From contig JAGFNQ010009473.1 in NCBI GenBank assembly GCA_024364735.1, forward strand, positions 124,001 to 188,000: a stretch of 64,000 bases of DNA, given 5' to 3'. The notes below the pieces were generated by a model, which did no database searches, was not told where the DNA came from, and saw only the letters and a list, made by a program, of their open reading frames with translations. This document shows positions 23,460 through 34,539 of the stretch, piece after piece (positions within the stretch are counted from its first letter, which is position 1; each line of letters starts with the position of its first letter). The DNA is from Boesenbergia rotunda. Lineage: Eukaryota > Streptophyta > Magnoliopsida > Zingiberales > Zingiberaceae. A program made the position numbers and the translations under genes.

Positions 23460-24029
23460 ATCATATCTATTACTTAGATAACCATATCGGGGATATGATC
23501 CAGGGGAGCCAATATAAGAACTATTCATGTGGTTAGATAGTTTTTTTTTGATTGAATACCTTTCTTGATGATTGTTTTTTTTTTTTAAATTATCATAATT
23601 AGGATTAGAAATGGTTAGTTAAGGATTAGATCTGATTGAAACTTGCACAACCTAGTACTAGGGTAGGGCGAGCTAATAGTACGTTAGGAAAGTCTCTAGA
23701 GAGTCAAGTAGGGAAGACGTCTCCTATTTGGTCTTCTTAGTCCGATGGAACTAGCCGAAGTTATCTCATCATATCCTCGACTAGTTAGACCAAGAATTCT
23801 GAACGAGGAATTTAAAAATACTATTTCTTTATGTGACTTTGTCTAGGAACGGGTTGTTGATCCAATAAGACTAAGGCCAAAGAAGGCCCCTGTGCCTCGC
23901 TAAAATCTGGAAGTCAAATATTGAAGTTTATTTTTAAATTACTAATTCTTAAATTTGAATTTAACTCAAGGTTCAATCATATCTTAGATTTAATCTAATT
24001 TTCAAGATAAAATTGAAAGCATCTACTCC
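23460..24029. other. Unassigned sequence after the truncated element
   Basis: There is no open frame of interest. Poly-T runs at 23539 and 23576 and AT-rich DNA are present. The breakpoint of the truncated retroelement lies at its left edge. Confidence 0.4.
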
Positions 24030-24310
24030 AAATAATTAAGTGGGAAGCTAAAATAATTCTCAATCCATTTGTTCATTTACCCATCTTTCAAATTGTCCAT
24101 CTTTTCAGCCTAAATAAACCTCTAATTGCTAAGTTTGCTCCCAACAAAACCTCCTATCAACTATATGTCGATCGCTATGCTACGACAATTTAGATCGACG
24201 GATCATATACAAGTTGTGATTCATTGACCTATAATGCGATCCAAATCCAACCCATTTAATGTACGAATCGAAATTCAAATCTAACACACTTATCACTAAA
24301 CCAAACGATC
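24030..24310. repeat. 280-bp direct repeat, copy 1
   Basis: It begins AAATAATTAAGTGGGAAGC and ends CCAAACGATC. It matches 30749-31028 with only a handful of differences. The right copy is the 3' flank of the KC1-like gene, so this is a displaced copy of host flanking DNA. Confidence 0.9.
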
Positions 24311-26010
24311 AGTCGACTAGGTCAGGTCCCAGTCGACTAATATGTGATCGTTGCAGGCTGACGGCAGAAAATCAAACGCAATCTACAGTGACCATTGAAG
24401 CTCATCAATTGACTGATGATGATACCAGTCGACTGATGTCGAGGGTAATACAAAAATAGATTTCAAAGCTTGAAGAACATACAACTTGATCTTCTCATTT
24501 TTTTTGCACGTTTTGAAATCTCTAAGCTTTCAAGTTCTCAATTTCTTCCTCCAAAATCATTATTATCTTGTAAGAGAAAGAGATCATCTTATAAGGGCTT
24601 CTCCACCTTCAAACTTGATTTGAAAAGAAGAAAAGAAAAGTGGAGATTAATTGTGTGGGTGTGGATCCTTAGATTAGTCACCTAAAGGAGGTGAAGACCA
24701 AATAAATCAAGGGAGTTAGTATTGTTTTAGTTGTTTTTGATTTTGTCTATATATTTCTTATGCTTCCGCTAATAATTTGTAGACAAAATCGAAGAGAAAC
24801 TATTACCCCTCTAGCTAGACGCAAAGGTCCTAACAGAAACTAACTCACAAAGATTTGATGCAAATGAGTCACAAAAAATAGCATTGAGAAGATCTCAAAG
24901 AATAAGAAAAACTATTATTTCAAATGATTATTAAACTTATTTGTATGAATTAGATTATGAAATTTATAAAGATTCAGTTTCATTTTCACAAGCCATAGAA
25001 GGTACAGAGTTAGATAAATGAATCAATGCAATAAAAGAAGACTTAGCATGATAAAGTCGATGGAAGCACTTCAAGGCAAGCGCAAGGATGAGAAGTCGAG
25101 GGATCAGAAGCATCTAAGGGCGCAAGGTTGATGGAAGGTATTTAAAGGCATAAGCCTACGCTAAGGGAAAACAGAATGTCACATTCAAGATGTGTCAGTC
25201 TATTGATGAGAGGATCAGTTGACTGATACAACAAACAGAGAGTTCAGTTGACTGATAAGAGGAATCAGTCGACTGCTACCCAACACCGGACCAAACAAAG
25301 GATTAGTCGACTGGGTCAGGTCCCAGTCGACTGATATGTTATCGTTGCAGGCTGACGACAGAAAATCAAACGCAATCAATAGTGATCATTGAAGCTCATC
25401 AATTGACTAATGATGATACCAGTCGGCTGATATCGAGGGTAATACAAAAATAGATTTCAAAGCTTGAAGAACATACAACTTGTTCTTCTCATTTTTCTTG
25501 TACGTTTTGAAATCTCCATGCTTTCAAGTTCTCAATTTCTTCCTCCAAAATCATTATTATCTTGCAGGAGGAAGAAATCATCTTGTAAGGGTTTCTCCAC
25601 CTTCAAACTTGATTTGAAAAGGAGAAAAGCATAGTGGAGATTGATTGTGTGGGTGTGGATCCTTAGATTAGTTATCTCAAGGAGGTGGAGACCAAGTAAA
25701 TCAAGGGAGTTAGTATTGTTTTGGTTGTTTTTGATTTTGTCTATATATTTCTTGTGCTTCCGCTAATAATTTATAGACAAAATCGAAGAGAAGTTATTCA
25801 TCCCCCCCTTTCTAGCTAGACACAAAGGTCCTAACAGAAACTAACTCACAAAGATCTGATGCAAATGGGACACAAAAAATAGCATTGAAAAGATCTCAAA
25901 GAATAAGAAAAACTACTATTTCAAATGATTATTAAACTTATTTACAAGAATTATGTTATAGAATTTATAAAGATCCAGTTTCATTTTCACAAGCCATAGA
26001 AGTACATCAA
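24311..26010 (+). repeat. Tandem LTR-pol chimera, two copies about 994 bp apart
   Basis: Copy A (24311 to about 25018) and copy B (25305 to about 26010) both start with AGTCGACTRGGTCAGGTCCC. Both pass through an LTR end (GCTAGAC ... GGTCCTAACA at about 24833 and 25835) and then continue directly into Copia pol sequence (RRSQRIRKT ... SFSQAIE) without a primer binding site. The LTR end matches the Sirevirus-like LTRs at 46423 and 49938. A third, partial copy of the pol piece follows at 26180-26400. Confidence 0.75.
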
Positions 26011-26840
26011 TAAATTATCAGAAGAAAATCATCCATGTATGAATGTTTATTCTTGAATGCCAATGTTCCAACATTGATCAATAGCTCTAAGACCAGCACA
26101 CGAATATTTATTTTCTAGCTAGACAGTGCAAACGAGTACACTAAACAGAAAAAGAACACATACACAAAAAAACTACACAAAGATGCTGATGGCAAATGGG
26201 ACACAAATTAAATAGCATTGAAAAAGATCTAAAAGAAAAAAAACCAAAGAATAAAGAAAAAACTACTATGTTTCAAAATGATTATTGAAACCTTATTTAC
26301 AAGAATTATGTTTATAGGAATTTCATTAAAGACAAAGTATCCAGGTTTTCATCTTTCACAAGCCATAGAAAGTACAGAGTCAGATAAATGAATCAATGCA
26401 ATGAAAGAAAAGTTGTAATTCATGTATGAAAATGATGTTTAGGATATCTTTGAATTGCCAGAAGGTTCCAAACAAGTTGGATGCAAATGAGCTCTAAGAC
26501 CAAGCACGACTCGAATGGTAATATTAAATGATATAAACCTAGACTTGTTGCTAAAGGATGCACTCAACAGGATGACATTGATTATAAAGAGACATTTTCA
26601 TCTATCTCAAAGAAAGACTCTTTACGTATTATCATCGCACTGGTAGCTCATTATAATTTAGAGCTACATCAGATGGATATGAAAATAGCATTTCTAAATG
26701 GAAATCTTGAGGAAGAAGTATATATGGACCATCCTAAAGGTTTCTCAATTGAAGGAAAAAGTCATCTAGTGTGTAAACTTCAGAAATTAATATATGGACT
26801 TAAACAGGCTCCCAGACAATGTATACTAAGTTTAATAATG

Positions 26841-27076
26841 TTGGACCAGTAGCAGAGGAACCTGGGGTGACTGGCCCAGCCCCACGAAATTTTTCACCAG
26901 TCACCAGGGTAAATCGGGAAGGGCTCGTGATGGGCGGTCTAGAAGCCCAACGTCCCAGGGTTCGCGCCCTATTTGGAGGAAAAATTCCTGCAAAATATGT
27001 CATAGTTAGGGATCGAACCACTGATACCTAGGATAGCGACTAGTCACCCTACCGTTGCACCATAACCCCAAGGGCT
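26841..27076 (-). mobile_element. tRNA-derived SINE, copy 1
   Basis: On the minus strand it begins near GGGGTTATGGTGCAACGGTA (A-box type) and carries GTGGTTCGATCCC (B box). A 3' body with TATTTTGCAGGAATTTTTCC follows. It is flanked by near-identical 18-mers, ATACTAAGTTTAATAATG (26823-26840) and ATATTAAGTTTAGTAATG (27077-27094), as expected for L1-type target duplication. Confidence 0.75.
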
Positions 27077-27101
27077 ATATTAAGTTTAGTAATGGCATTA
27101 T

Positions 27102-27353
27102 TAAACTTAATAATTGCCCCTGGGGCTACAGTGCATCAGTAGGACGACTAGTCGCTATCCCAGACATCCGCGGTTTAATCCTAGCTATAGCGTATTTTGC
27201 AGAATTTTTCCTCCAAGATGGGGCACGAGCTCTAGGACGCTAGGCTTCTAGATTGCCCACCGCTAGCACTTCTCGATTTATCTTAGTGATCGGTGGGAAA
27301 CTTCCGTAGGGTCGAGCCGATCGCCCCAGATTCGTCGGGACATTTTTTTTTTT
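27102..27353 (+). mobile_element. tRNA-derived SINE, copy 2, inverted relative to copy 1
   Basis: It begins near GGGGCTACAGTGCATCAGTA, has GCGGTTTAATCC where a B box is expected, and its body parallels copy 1 (CGTATTTTGCAGAATTTTTC). It ends in a T run at 27342-27353. A 163-bp piece of unknown origin (27354-27516) follows, and then the target sequence ATATTAAGTTTAATAATG returns at 27517-27534. The two SINEs are head to head. Confidence 0.7.
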
Positions 27354-28934
27354 GCCGAGCTGGGTAGCGCCAACTTGTAACTCAAGCGGGGGCGATGAAT
27401 GGTTTGGATGATGTTATTGGGCTCTGAAGCGTGAATCCAACGTAAAATCATAGGCATGTCCATTCAAGTTGATAGTGAATCGGCAAAATCGGGTGTAGGC
27501 CTGGTTCTTCCGCTTTATATTAAGTTTAATAATGTCATTACATCTTTTGGTTTTGGAAAAAAATATTGTTGATCATTGCATATATCAAAAAATCAGTGGG
27601 AGTAAAATTATATTTTTAGTCCTATATATTGATGATATTTTGCTTGCTACTAATGATTTGGGTATGTTGCATAAGATAAAAGATTTTTCTGTAAGAATTT
27701 TAAAATGAAAGATACGGGTGAGACATCCTATGTGATCAGAATTGAAATATTTCATGATAGATCACAAAGACTATTAGGATAGTCTCAAAAAGCTTATATT
27801 GACAAAATTCTAGAGAGATTTAATATAGAATAATGTTCTGCTAGAATTTTTCCAATGCAGAAAGGGGACAAATTTAGTCTTATACAATGTCCAAAGAATG
27901 ATATAAAACGAAAACAAATGGATTCAATTTCATATATTTTTGTTGTAGGAAGTCTAATGTATGTATAAACTTGTACAAGACCAGATATTAGTTTTGCCGT
28001 TGGAATGCTCAGTAGATATCAAAGTAATCCAGGAATTGATCATTCGAAAGTCGCTAAGAAAGTTTTAAGGAATTTCTAAGGTACCAAGAATTTCATGCTC
28101 ATGTATAGAAAAACTAATCACTTGGAAGTGATTGGTTACTCAGATTCAGATTTTGCAGGATGCATCAACAGTAGAAAGTCCACTTTTGATTATTTGTTTC
28201 TTCTTAGAGAAGGAGCAATATCATGGAAAAGTGTAAAATAATCTATCATTGTCTAATCCACAATGGAAGCAGAGAGTTTGTGGCATGTTTTGAAGCCACA
28301 ATCTATGCATTATGTTACAGAATTTTATTTCAAGACTTGGAATTGTCGACATTATTACCAAGCCGCTAAAAATTTATTGTGATAATTATGTAGCAATATT
28401 CTTCTCCGAAAATGATAATACTCAATAGGTCCAAGCATATGGAATTAAAATATTTTGTCGTTAAAGAAGTTCAAAAATAAAGAATGTTTATTGATTATAT
28501 TAGAATAGATCTCATGATTATAGATCTATTAACTAAAGATTTACAACCAAAAATATTTAAGGAATATGTACATCGAATGGGTCTTGGTTGTACTTTGAAT
28601 AATTTATTAAGTTGACATTTTGAGCTCACTTATGTGTTTCTAATATATAATTTCTAGAATGATGTACACATTATTATGTTATAATATGAAGTGCCTCGAA
28701 ACATTATTGTGGACCATTATGAAATATATGTTTATTTATAGGCTTAGTATGATCGGATTCTGATGTTTGTGGTATATAGAAGGAAATATGTTATATAATG
28801 TATAACTGTATAACCCGCATTTAGTATTCTATTATACTAAGGTGATTATGATGTTATAAGAGGATTAGTTTTTTTATGCTTAAAGTTATAATGCATCATA
28901 CTTATGCTTCGAGTTTTAATTTCATCTAAAATTT

Positions 28935-29800
28935 AGGCCAAGTGGGAGAATGCTAAATAATAATAATTATCTAATATTATTGGCCTTAAAATTGAATAAA
29001 CATGTGAAATTAAAATTCAAGTAACTTCATTCAATTGAAGTTACAAATGAAACATACATATAAAATAAAATAAAAGTAACTTCATGCAATTTAAGTTACT
29101 AATCATATGTAACTCACCTTACAATTAATTGTTATTATTATTTATAACGGATGCAAATAATAATAATCATTATAATTGATGCATTATGGATGCATGAAAA
29201 TGAGGATGCTATACATATATTGGTCCACTCTCTGCCTATAAATTGAAAGCATAATAATGTTATTATATTAAGAATTGAGTGCTTTCGAAAAGAAGGAAAG
29301 AAGAAAGAAATCTTATATACAAAATAATTATATTACAATGGCTTTTCATCAAGCTCAGATATGTAAAATATATAAATTTCAAGATCCATTTCATAAAGTA
29401 AATATAATGATCATATAAATTAACATGCTTACGATGATGTTGGATTTGATGAATACATTTTTGTGTCTCCCACTTTTGTTTATTATTCGGCTCATTGATG
29501 GGAGGACAGGGCAATATTATCTTGCATAGTAAACACAACAATAGATGATTATTGTGTGTAGATGTTTTGATTATGCACAACCATTGATAGAATTGTTGTA
29601 TACAAGTTAATATATGACAATGGTTTATTTTGGAGATAATTATTTTGTTCTATTATATCTTTAGTACATTGGATGATGAAAAATATTCACTATATTGTAT
29701 TTTTTTAATAAAATGATTCTGTCTATGAGTCTGTGTGATTATTTTTGTATTTTACTATAAGGGTAAAATGGAAAGTTTAGCTGATTCTGTACCAAGTGCT
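28935..29800 (+). repeat. Copia-C polypurine tract and presumed 3' LTR start
   Basis: AAGTGGGAGAA at 28940-28950 is a typical Copia polypurine tract, and TGCTAAATAATAATAATTAT follows at 28951, as a 3' LTR would. Its far end could not be fixed and no matching 5' LTR is visible, so the right boundary given is only a guess. Confidence 0.5.
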
Positions 29801-30748
29801 CCCTCACTAATTAATACTACCAATGGGTTTTTAGGACTCTATTAGTTCAAAAATAATCAAACTTTTAAATTTTTGAATGGTGTAGATCCATGTTTTATCT
29901 GAAACTAACTGACGGGTCTAGAGAACTTCAACCACTTCAAATTTGATAACATAAATAAAGAGTAGTGAATTTTTAAAACTTGTTAAAATTTATCATAAGT
30001 TCTTATTTATATTTTTTTTTTTTTTTATTTGCTGATAATTTAGTTAACCCCTCCCACACCTTCAACGAGATCTTAGGTCAACGATAAATAGAAGAACATC
30101 ACTAATGATATATCATATACGATACCAGTAGTGACATTCCATCAGTAACTGGCGATACAAGGAATCAAAAAGTGAGGTCAAATGAATCATACATCGCGTC
30201 ATACCGGATAATAATACTTATTAATAAATACCACTAATGGGTTCTTAGGGCTTCTCTAGTTTGTAAAATATCAAATTTTTAAATTTTCGAATGATATAGA
30301 TTTATCAGTCGGATTTGTTCGAAAAATTAAGCCTAAAAAATTTTGAATTCTTCATATCAAATCCAATGTACTCTTATAAGTCTCCTTTATGTATCTATAC
30401 CATCAGATTTAGAATTTGACGGTGTAAATTTAGAATAGTAAAATTTTAAATGGGATGCAAATAAATTAAACGTGGAAATAAAAAAATTAAAAATTAAAAA
30501 AAAAGATATATGTTTTTGGATAATATTAAACTGACTTACACACTATTAAGTAAAATATGAAATATAAATGAATTTCATTAAATAGAATATTAAATTTATT
30601 CATAATCATTGTATCCATTTAGGATCCTAAAAACCACCTAATGACTACTTTGATTAATATTTATAGCTTGTTTACTTGGATAAAATGACAAATGAGCTTT
30701 AACAACACGCAAATCAAATGTTAGATTCTAATACACATGTAAAATAAC
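29801..30748. other. AT-rich intergenic DNA with a dispersed repeat
   Basis: Two related segments occur at about 29800-29960 and 30225-30440 (AATACTACCAATGGGTTTTTAG and AATACCACTAATGGGTTCTTAG types), similar to one near 20035. A poly-T run lies at 30009-30026. No gene is seen. Confidence 0.5.
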
Positions 30749-31028
30749 AAATAATTAAGTGGGAAGCTAAAATAATTCTCAATCCATTTGTTCATTTACC
30801 CATCTTTCAAATTGTCCATCTTTTCAACCTAAATAAACCTCTAATTGCTAAGTTTGCTCCCAACAAAACCTCCTATCAACTATATGCCGATCGCTATGCT
30901 ACGACAATTTAGATCGACGGATCATATACAAGCTGTGATTCATTGACCTATAACGCGATCCAAATCCGACCCATTTAATATACGAATCGAAATCAAATCT
31001 ATCACACTTATCACTAAACCAAACGATC
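30749..31028. repeat. 280-bp direct repeat, copy 2 (3' flank of KC1-like gene)
   Basis: This is the near-identical partner of 24030-24310, in the same orientation and 6.7 kb away. It ends 97 bp beyond the channel stop codon. The homology stops sharply after CCAAACGATC, where copy 1 runs into LTR-type sequence and this copy runs on into the channel 3' UTR. Confidence 0.9.
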
Positions 31029-31124
31029 GAACGGATCGATAGTCAAAATTTATTCCAAATTCACACAAGCCCACACACCACATGAAACTTATATACACAG
31101 CCACATTGCAATTTGATGCTCCTC

Positions 31125-33991
31125 CTAGCATATGAACAAGTGATCGTCGTCCCTAATGGTGCATATCTCATCAATTTCAGCACCATCAGCTGAAAGAACT
31201 TTGCTGGTTGCCATCCCAAATGAACTCTCTGCACACAAAAATTCAGCAGTCGTTACTGGGAAATCATCTCATATCGATCGAGCTAGCATGCTCTCTACTT
31301 ATCGTATACCTGCGAGCCTCAGTAGCTCCTCCATTGAATCAGGGAGAAAAATGAGCTTCCCTGCAATGATTGTGGCTTCCTTCTTAGTCGATCCGGGGCG
31401 ATGTCCATGGATTGTCACTCTCTTGGCTAACTCACTTGAGGTAATTGGAGTGTAAGCTTCAGGCTGCTCTCCTACGTGATCAAATCAACTTTTTGAGAAA
31501 TTGTTCAGGCGGGAAATTGTTGGATTTTATTTCTCCATTATTTTGTAACGAACGACATGCTTAGAAAAATTCCTTCGAAAATACCTTCCAAACCAACATC
31601 AATGTATTCTTGTTCGTCCGACGGTTCTTCTTCTTCTTCGGTCACTTGGCTCAGCACTTCCGGCACGAATGGCACCTCTTCGACCAAGTCCTTGCTGAGT
31701 TCCTTGAGGAACTGAGTCAGTTCAAAAAACAAACCAAAGTTAGTCAGATGGCAACACAATGTGGAGCACAACAAGCTAGCCCTTTGTTTAAGATGTTGAA
31801 TTAACCTGAACAAAGTTGGAAAAGACCATCTTCCCGTCGGCACTATAAGGCTGCACAATCTGCATGAAGTGCCGGTGGCTTATCCGAACGACTTGGCAGA
31901 GCCTCTTGCTCCGAACCGTGAACGGCTGCGGAATGTTGAAGATGACCCCGATCTCTCCGAGCACATCGCCCGGGCCTAGCGTCGTCAAAAACTGAGAAGT
32001 ACCGTATGTCAATCACCAATAATATCAATCAAGTCTTATCCCACTAAGTGAGAAACTTACCTTTTCGGTGCCGCTCTTCGATGTCAAGACATCCTGCAAG
32101 ATCGCCGCCCGGAAAGTTAGAGGGAGTAGGAGTTTGAAACATTAATTGGGGGGAGTGGGAGAGACATACCACTGCACCAGAGACAATGATGTAGAAGTCT
32201 GTTGGGATCTCATTCTCTATGATGATGTCCAATTTGGGGGGGAAGTACTCAGCTTGCAACTCCGAAACCTGCGAGAAGAAGTCCGTAAAGTCGCGTTGAA
32301 TACACTCGACTACTAATAACATCGTCATGATACCGAAACAGAGAGACCAAGATGGTCACCAGCTGAATTGTGAAGTCTTTGGAGACTCCTTTGAAGAGGT
32401 ATGTGCCTTCCACTGTGCGTTGGAAGAGGTACTGTGCGATTGTCGATCGGATGGCCTTGGGCAGGTCGGCGATCACTTCTTCCTGTTGCAGCTCCATGGT
32501 CTTGAACTTGAGCTGGAGGTGCGCCATCATCTGCTCTCTCATGCCCTCCGGCAGCCGATGCTTGCTTGCGAATCGCGAAATGTTGTGTATGGTGTCTCGC
32601 TAGACAAGTTAATAGTCAATTCTTTCACAAGTATATATGTGTGTATGTACGCATGTATGTAGGTGAGTACCATGAGGAAAGTACGGGTGGCGGCGTGGAC
32701 GATGAGATTGGTCATGTTTCCGATGAGGTAGGCGGTGAGGCCGATGTTGAAGAGCATGAGGAAAATAGTGAAGATCTTCTCGCCGGTGTTCCACGCGTGG
32801 AGATCTCCGTAGCCGACCGTGGAGAGGGTGGTGATGGACCAATACATGGAGTAAGTGTAGCCCAACCAAATGCTCCGATCTTCGAAGTTCGGAACTGCGC
32901 TTCCGATCCATGTGTGTTCCTTGTCATGGTAGTGAATTGCCATCCAATAGTAGACACAACCCGATGAGTGCACCGCGAATAGGGTTACCTACAAGGAGCC
33001 AATTTTCCGAGTTTAAGCCCGTCAATTCGTATCGGTCGCATTGACATTTTACGAAAAATTAGCGCCAAAGGGCTGTCGAAGCGATTGGGTTTCTAACAAG
33101 ACTACGATAAAGCAATCCTAACCCGATCGATCGGGGTCGAATTCAGGGAGAAGAGGCAGGTTAATTATGTGGACTTACACAAATGAGCTTGGCACATCTT
33201 GTCCAGAAGTAGCTGAACCGGATGTCTTTCTCCAGCCTGCAGAATATCAATGATACTAAATAAAAAATATAATTATATAAATTCAAATTAATTTTAGTAA
33301 AAAGTTGACCTTGCAAAAAGCTTGCTGGCTCGACGGAGCCGCCACAAGCGCAGCAGGCTGACCACCCCGAACACGGAGCCGCCGTTCCTCTTCCCGGTGA
33401 GGATCCGGTATATGATCTGGAACGGCACCGTGGATGCCACGTCCATCACCAGCCCCGGCGACCTCAGGTACCTCTTCGCGATCTTCCTCCGGTCGTCCAC
33501 CAGCAGGAACGTGGACCGGTTGAAGTAAGCGACGAAGAAGGAGACCACGATGTCGATGCCGAAGAAGACGTCGACGACGAGGTCGAACACCAGCAGCGAT
33601 CCCGAGCCCACCTGCTGGAACGCCAGCTCGAACGGCGACGCCCACGCCGAGTAGAACACCAGCACCATCAGGAACATCTGCCACAGCCTGCGCCCAAATC
33701 CAATCACTTATCTACCAATCAATGATCTTGAATAGCCGTAGCTCCGGCGGCGAACCTGTATCGAGGATCGAAGGGGGCGATGACGAATCTCTTGAGCTCG
33801 GGGTGGCTGCCGTCGAGGCCAGCTCCGAAGGAGGGGAGGAGGCTGCTGGAGAGGGCGGCGAAGCTCTTCAGCTGCCCGCTCGTGTGCCGTCTCGCCATCA
33901 GCCGTGGCGCCGCCGTCTGCTTCGCCTCGCCCTCTGTGGCGGCCAGCAGCGTGTCCGAACTCTCCGGCGCGACTCCGACTCGGTTGCTCAT
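31125..33991 (-). CDS. KAT3: Shaker-family K+ channel modulatory subunit, KAT3/KC1-like (11 exons)
   Basis: Exons on the minus strand, all with GT/AG borders and consistent phase: 33991-33756, 33687-33310, 33236-33179, 32988-32671, 32599-32360, 32268-32170, 32093-32061, 31991-31806, 31711-31585, 31471-31310, 31228-31125. They sum to 1,941 bases, 646 residues plus TAG. S1 is near residues 80-102 (LWQMFLMVLVFYSAW), S2 near 110-134, S4 near 186-203 (LLRLWRLRRASKLFAR), the pore TVGYGD at 281-286 and S6 near 294-315. A C-linker, a cyclic-nucleotide-binding domain (about 390-505, IPTDFYIIVSGAV, IPQPFTVRS) and a C-terminal KHA domain (TIHGH ... IIAGKLIFLPDS ... RDDDHLFIC) follow. There are no ankyrin repeats. 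Length and wording match Arabidopsis KC1, a plasma-membrane subunit that is silent alone and shifts the gating of AKT1-type inward channels. ATG 33991 is chosen; an in-frame TTG at 34042 is not a plausible start. Expression and subtype are inferred. Confidence 0.93.
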
Positions 33992-34227
33992 CGCGATTAA
34001 ATTGCGTCGACGGCCGGCGATCTTTCTTTCCGGTCGGAGCAAGAGGTCCGATCCGTAAATGTCTTTATAAATGCAAGAATTCTGATCAAGTTTGTTGTTT
34101 TTTTGTGGTGAATTATTGCCGCGCAGTGGAAAACGTCAACTCGCTGATGAGGTGCCGAGCACGAGCGTTGAAAATATTTATTTGTCGTTGAGTTGACTTT
34201 TGGATTTTTTTTTTAAAGAAATAAAAA
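33992..34227 (-). promoter_or_regulatory. Remaining KC1-like 5' leader and proximal promoter
   Basis: Only 236 bp separate the start codon from the foldback element at 34228. The part next to the gene is GC-rich and the part next to the element is AT-rich. Native upstream promoter DNA, if present, lies beyond 37366. Confidence 0.5.
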
Positions 34228-34362
34228 TGGCAATTTATCAAAAAGGCGTACTTAAGAATTTATATTTACCAAAAGATGTATCATAGTTTCATTATTACCA
34301 AAAGACGCACATATTTTAGTAAACTTCCTCTTATACCCCTACCGTCAAGTACTGCATACATT

Positions 34363-34389
34363 TCTCTTTCTCTTTCTCTTTCTCTTTCA
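34363..34389. repeat. CTTTCT microsatellite in the left inverted repeat
   Basis: A run of TCTTTC units. Its mirror image is the GAGAAT/GAGAAA run at 37159-37224, which is longer, so the two arms have changed length independently. Confidence 0.85.
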
Positions 34390-34539
34390 CATTCTCAGTA
34401 ACGAATTCCGAGACGGACCATAAAGAGATGTTCCTTTATATTTTGATTTTTATATTATGGAACCTTTCTCAAAACAAAAAATTATTTAAATTAATTAAAA
34501 TATGTTTATTAAATTAAAACTAATAGAACATATCAGACT

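Larger units (their letters stand above)
24834..28620 (+). pseudogene. Copia-C pol ruin with SINE insertions
   Basis: Reverse transcriptase is readable at 26500-26820 (RYKPRLVAKG, LVAHYNLELHQMD, AFLNGNLEEEVY, LIYGLKQAPRQ). After two SINEs it resumes at about 27535 with a YIDDILLAT core near 27630, then the connection (TRPDISFAVGMLSRYQSNP) and RNase H (VIGYSDSDFAGC, STMEAE) up to about 28400. Many stops and frameshifts interrupt it. The 5' part is tandemly repeated (24834-26400). It is a dead plus-strand element. Confidence 0.85.

Noticed and set aside
33992..34042. Start of the channel at 34042
   Set aside because: The codon there is TTG on the minus strand; the first ATG in frame is at 33991 and fits the family length.
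31538..34191. Open frames opposite to or out of frame with the KC1-like exons
   Set aside because: They are shadows of GC-rich channel exons; only the minus-strand spliced frame gives a known domain order.
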